Origin: Nonomuraea solani | GTDB lineage: Bacteria; Actinomycetota; Actinomycetes; Streptosporangiales; Streptosporangiaceae | Assembly: GCF_900108335.1 (NCBI RefSeq) | Contig: NZ_FNVT01000013.1 | Location: 248,001-312,000, forward strand | Direction of reading: 5' to 3' | Length of the DNA stretch: 64,000 nt | Shown: positions 61,056 to 64,000 of the stretch, piece by piece | How the letters are laid out: the number at the start of each line of letters is the position of its first letter | How positions within the stretch are numbered: the first letter of the stretch is position 1 | Position numbers and translations under genes: made by a program | Notes under the pieces: generated by a model | The model's input: the letters and a program-made list of their open reading frames with translations, nothing else | What the model was told of the DNA's origin: nothing | Database searches by the model: none

Positions 61056-61511
61056 CTACAGCTCGGTAACGGAACCACCGGCGGCGGCGATCTTCTCCTT
61101 CGCGGAGGACGAGAAGGCGTGAGCCTGCACGTTCACCGCGACCGAGATCTCACCCGTGCCGAGCACCTTCACCAGCTGGTTCTTGCGAACAGCACCCTTG
61201 GCGACCAGGGCCTCGACGGTGACCTCGCCACCCTCGGGGAACAGCTCGCCCAGCCTGTCGAGGTTGACGACCTGGTAGGTCGTCTTGAACAGGGCGTTGG
61301 AGAAGCCCTTGAGCTTCGGCAGACGCCTCTGCAGCGGCACCTGGCCACCCTCGAAGCCGAGGGGAACCGTGGTGCGGGCGTGGCTGCCCTTGGTGCCGCG
61401 ACCCGACGTCTTACCCTTGGACGCCTCGCCACGACCCTTACGGATCTTGGCCTTGTTGGCGCCAGGGGCCGGACGCAGGTCGTGAATCTTCAGCGGAGCC
61501 TTGTCAGTCAT
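61056..61511 (-). CDS. rplO: 50S ribosomal protein L15
   Basis: A 151-residue L15 (LKIHDLRPAPGANKAKIRKG, RGTKGSHARTTVPLGFEGGQ). 2 nt after rpmD and last ribosomal gene before secY. Confidence 0.97.
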   Translation of the reverse strand: MTDKAPLKIHDLRPAPGANKAKIRKGRGEASKGKTSGRGTKGSHARTTVPLGFEGGQVPLQRRLPKLKGFSNALFKTTYQVVNLDRLGELFPEGGEVTVEALVAKGAVRKNQLVKVLGTGEISVAVNVQAHAFSSSAKEKIAAAGGSVTEL

Positions 61512-61513
61512 GA

Positions 61514-61696
61514 CTAGTCGACCTCTTCCACCTCGACGAGGTGCGTCACCACGGAGACCATCCCGCGAATCTCGGGCCGGTCCTCCTTGACGACGACATC
61601 GCCGATTCGCTTCAGGCCAAGCGAACGCAGCGAGTCACGCTGGTTCTGCTTGCCACCGATCTTCGAGCGAACCTGAGTGATCTTCAGGCGTGCCAT
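61514..61696 (-). CDS. rpmD: 50S ribosomal protein L30
   Basis: A 60-residue L30 (RLKITQVRSKIGGKQNQRDS, LRSLGLKRIGDVVVKEDRPE). Two nt spacing on both sides within the spc operon. Confidence 0.97.
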   Translation of the reverse strand: MARLKITQVRSKIGGKQNQRDSLRSLGLKRIGDVVVKEDRPEIRGMVSVVTHLVEVEEVD

Positions 61697-61698
61697 GA

Positions 61699-62328
61699 CT
61701 AGCTCACCGCCTTCGCGGCCGCCGCCTCGGCGAGACCCTCACGCTGAGCCTTCAGCATGGCGGCCGGGGCAACGTCCTCGATCGGCAGGCCACGGCGGGC
61801 GGCGATCTCCTCGGGCCGGGAAAGGCCCTTCAGAGCCGCCACGGTGGCGTGCACGATGTTGATCGGGTTGTCCGAGCCGAGCGACTTGGACAGCACGTCG
61901 TGGATGCCGGCGCACTCCAGGACCGCGCGCACGGGGCCACCGGCGATGACGCCGGTACCGGCCGAGGCCGGACGCAGGAAGACGACACCGGCCGCCTCCT
62001 CGCCCTGCACGGTGTGCGGAATCGTGCCCTGGATCCGAGGCACCTTGAAGAAGTGCTTCTTCGCCTCTTCGACACCCTTGGCGATGGCCGCGGGGACTTC
62101 CTTGGCCTTGCCATAGCCGACGCCGACCAAGCCGTTGCCGTCACCGACGACGACGAGGGCGGTGAAGCTGAAGCGACGACCACCCTTCACGACCTTGGCC
62201 ACTCGGTTGATCTTCACTACGCGCTCGATGTACGAGACGCCCTTGTCGGCGGCGCCACCGCGGCGATCGTCACGACGGTCCCGCCGCTCGCCACCGGTGC
62301 CGCCACCGCGACGCGGAGCTGCAGCCAT
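61699..62328 (-). CDS. rpsE: 30S ribosomal protein S5
   Basis: A 209-residue S5 with an Arg/Gly-rich N-terminal extension (APRRGGGTGGERRDRRDDRR) of ~30 residues. The two S5 domains follow (ERVVKINRVAKVVKGGRRFS, VPAAIAKGVEEAKKHFFKVP, LGSDNPINIVHATVAAL). Confidence 0.97.
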   Translation of the reverse strand: MAAAPRRGGGTGGERRDRRDDRRGGAADKGVSYIERVVKINRVAKVVKGGRRFSFTALVVVGDGNGLVGVGYGKAKEVPAAIAKGVEEAKKHFFKVPRIQGTIPHTVQGEEAAGVVFLRPASAGTGVIAGGPVRAVLECAGIHDVLSKSLGSDNPINIVHATVAALKGLSRPEEIAARRGLPIEDVAPAAMLKAQREGLAEAAAAKAVS

Positions 62329-62377
62329 CAGTGGTTCCTCTTCTCAGTTGCCATCATTTGCGATCCTCGGGCTGGCA

Positions 62378-62761
62378 TCAGAACTCGAGCCCGCCCTCGC
62401 GAGCGCTGTCAGCCAGCGCCGCGATCCGACCTGCATACCGGTTGCCACCGCGGTCGAAGACGACCGCCGTGATCCCGGCTTCCTTGGCCCGCTGAGCGAG
62501 GAGCTCGCCGACCTTCTTGGCCTTCTCCGTCTTGTCCGCCTCCAGCGTGCGCAGCGAGGGGTCCATGGTGGACGCGCTCACCAGCGTGTGGCCGACGGTG
62601 TCGTCCACGATCTGGACGAACATGTGACGGGTCGAACGGTTGACGACCAGGCGCGGGCGCGCGGTCGTGCCGACGACGTTCTTGCGGACGCGGCGGTGAC
62701 GGCGGGCCCGCGAGACGGTGCGGGCAGCCGTGTGCTTGCTGAACGCAGTCTTCGGAGCCAT
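62378..62761 (-). CDS. rplR: 50S ribosomal protein L18
   Basis: A 127-residue L18 (RARRHRRVRKNVVGTTARPR, LVVNRSTRHMFVQIVDDTVG, FDRGGNRYAGRIAALADSAR). It binds 5S rRNA. 49 nt before rpsE and 2 nt after rplF. Confidence 0.97.
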   Translation of the reverse strand: MAPKTAFSKHTAARTVSRARRHRRVRKNVVGTTARPRLVVNRSTRHMFVQIVDDTVGHTLVSASTMDPSLRTLEADKTEKAKKVGELLAQRAKEAGITAVVFDRGGNRYAGRIAALADSAREGGLEF

Positions 62762-62763
62762 GC

Positions 62764-63306
62764 CTACTTACCAGCCTTTCCGACCTTGCGGCGGATCTGT
62801 TCGCCCTGGTAACGCACGCCCTTGCCCTTATACGGGTCAGGCTTGCGCAACTTGCGGATGTTGGCCGCGACCTCGCCGACCTTCTGCTTGTCGATGCCGT
62901 CCACGTGGAACAGGGTCGGCTTCTCGACACGGAAGGTGACGCCCTCGGGGGCGTCGACGATGACCGGGTGACTGAAGCCCAGTGCGAACTCCAGCTGCGT
63001 CGGGCCCTTGGCCTGGACGCGGTAACCGACGCCGACGATCTCCAGGGTCTTCGAGTAACCCTGGGTGACGCCCTGCACCATGTTGGCGATGAGCGTCCGG
63101 GACAGGCCGTGCAGCGCACGGACCTTGTTCTCGTCGTTGGGCCGGCTGACGGCGATGGCGCCGTCATCGTCCCGAGCCACCGCGATGGGCTCGGCGACCT
63201 TGTGAGAAAGCGTGCCCTTCGGGCCCTTTACCTGGACATCCCGGCCGTCGATCGTGATGTCTACGCCGCTCGGCACAGGGATGGGCAGCCGTCCGATTCT
63301 CGACAT
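62764..63306 (-). CDS. rplF: 50S ribosomal protein L6
   Basis: A 180-residue L6 (SRIGRLPIPVPSGVDITIDG, GYSKTLEIVGVGYRVQAKGP, DPYKGKGVRYQGEQIRRKVG). ATG at 63306 follows GGGAGG; upstream frame is not family-like. Confidence 0.97.
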   Translation of the reverse strand: MSRIGRLPIPVPSGVDITIDGRDVQVKGPKGTLSHKVAEPIAVARDDDGAIAVSRPNDENKVRALHGLSRTLIANMVQGVTQGYSKTLEIVGVGYRVQAKGPTQLEFALGFSHPVIVDAPEGVTFRVEKPTLFHVDGIDKQKVGEVAANIRKLRKPDPYKGKGVRYQGEQIRRKVGKAGK

Positions 63307-63322
63307 GCTGTGTACCTCCCCT

Positions 63323-63721
63323 CTACCAGACGTAGGCGAGGACTTCCCCGCCCACGCCACGCTTGCCGGCCTGCTTGTCGGTCATGAGGCCGTGGGACGT
63401 CGAGATGATCGCGACGCCCAGTCCGCCCAGGACTCGAGGCAGGTTGTCCTTCTTCGCATAAACCCGCAGACCGGGCTTGGAAACCCGGCGCAGGCCCGCG
63501 AGCGAACGCTCACGGGTAGGCCCGAACTTGAGCTCCACCACGAGGTTCTTTCCAACCTTGGCGTCCTCGACGGTCCAAGCCTGGATGTAACCCTCCTGCT
63601 GGAGGATCTCGGCGATGTGCGCCTTGATCTTCGAGTACGGCATCGACACGCTGTCGTGGTACGCCGAATTCGCGTTACGCAGACGTGTGAGCATGTCTGC
63701 GATCGGGTCGGTCATCGTCAT
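63323..63721 (-). CDS. rpsH: 30S ribosomal protein S8
   Basis: A 132-residue S8 (TMTDPIADMLTRLRNANSAY, VSKPGLRVYAKKDNLPRVLG, STSHGLMTDKQAGKRGVGGE). The start is ATG at 63721 (a second ATG six nt in is possible). The 186-nt spacer to rpsN contains an 8-bp GGGGCGGC/GCCGCCCC hairpin (63839-63859) and no gene. Confidence 0.97.
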   Translation of the reverse strand: MTMTDPIADMLTRLRNANSAYHDSVSMPYSKIKAHIAEILQQEGYIQAWTVEDAKVGKNLVVELKFGPTRERSLAGLRRVSKPGLRVYAKKDNLPRVLGGLGVAIISTSHGLMTDKQAGKRGVGGEVLAYVW

Positions 63722-63907
63722 GGCCAGTGGCCTTCCTCGCCGCGGTTTCCAGTCGGCCAAGCAATGCTCTGCCGGTGGACCTTCGGCGCGGTCACGGACG
63801 CGGATGCGTCCTGTTTGATACTGGATATATGGGCCTGGGGGGCGGCACCAGGCCGCCCCTCAGGGTACATACCTGCGGGACGGCGCAGAGCCGACCCCTC
63901 AGGTTAC

Positions 63908-64000
63908 CTACCAGCTCGACTTGGTGATGCCGGGCAGCTCGCCCCGGTGCGCCATCTCGCGGAAGCACACGCGGCAGAGCCCGAACTTCCTGTAGACGGC
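63908..64000 (-). CDS. rpsN: 30S ribosomal protein S14, type Z, 5' part outside window
   Basis: The last 30 codons plus TAG are present: AVYRKFGLCRVCFREMAHRG then ELPGITKSSW. The CRVC pair is half of the zinc knuckle of the 61-residue type Z S14; the other two cysteines and the start lie beyond position 64000. It is the expected neighbour upstream of rpsH in the spc operon. Confidence 0.95.
   Translation of the reverse strand, partial: AVYRKFGLCRVCFREMAHRGELPGITKSSW

Overview
This is a high-GC actinobacterial chromosome segment, most likely from a filamentous member of Streptosporangiales (Nonomuraea-like). That placement is an inference from codon usage, GTG/TTG starts, DUF5319, DUF1707 and ECF42-type sigma genes, and gene order. 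From about 11 kb to the right end the backbone follows the actinobacterial order seen around the guaB-sigD-groEL-tsaD-alr-glmM-rplM-truA-rpoA-infA genes of Streptomyces and, in part, Mycobacterium. It ends in the spc ribosomal operon. Most backbone genes are on the minus strand.

Layout. 0-2.3 kb: the end of a secreted beta-propeller protein and a secreted subtilase. 2.3-9 kb: glpD, a DeoR-family regulator and a divergent four-gene amino-sugar operon (AgaS-like SIS protein, NagA, PfkB-type kinase, class II aldolase), which together form a plausible N-acetylgalactosamine/tagatose-6-phosphate route. 9-11.2 kb: a GNAT gene, a decayed phosphotransferase and an ECF42-type sigma factor coupled to an L7/L12-like small protein. 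11.3-16.6 kb: guaB3, guaB, a two-HTH regulator, DUF5319, and a SigD/ShbA-type sigma factor with a tiny RsdA-like reading frame. 16.8-20.4 kb: an accessory patch with an AbiEi antitoxin and truncated AbiEii, a DUF7711-like gene and a DGPF-ECF42 pair behind a matching ECF42 promoter. 20.8-24.3 kb: groES-groEL with CIRCE, and a methyltransferase. 24.4-26.3 kb: a long coiled-coil protein. 26.4-35.5 kb: tsaD, rimI, tsaB, tsaE, alr, nnrDE and acpS, with a phosphotransferase, class F sortase and surface protein inserted between tsaB and tsaE. 35.5-42.6 kb: a PhoX-like protein, coaA, a DUF389 protein and a double ABC-2 exporter operon. 42.6-45 kb: glmM, rpsI, rplM. 45.3-52 kb: a CAP-domain protein and two very large paralogous low-complexity membrane proteins. 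52-56.8 kb: truA, rplQ, rpoA, rpsD, rpsK, rpsM, rpmJ, infA. 57-58 kb: a small secreted aromatic-rich protein and a DUF1707 protein. 58-64 kb: map, adk, secY, rplO, rpmD, rpsE, rplR, rplF, rpsH and the 3' part of rpsN.

The least explained content is: the tandem pair of disordered-TM-exodomain proteins; a dispersed hairpin repeat with a constant loop and changing arms (three copies at 5 kb, one between infA and rpmJ); the DGPF-ECF42 locus with a 145-residue N-terminal extension; the sortase cassette inside the tsa cluster; and several miniature or decayed genes (RsdA-like, AbiEii, phosphotransferase). I saw no tRNA, rRNA, CRISPR array, insertion sequence or biosynthetic cluster. All family assignments come from reading motifs; no database search was run.
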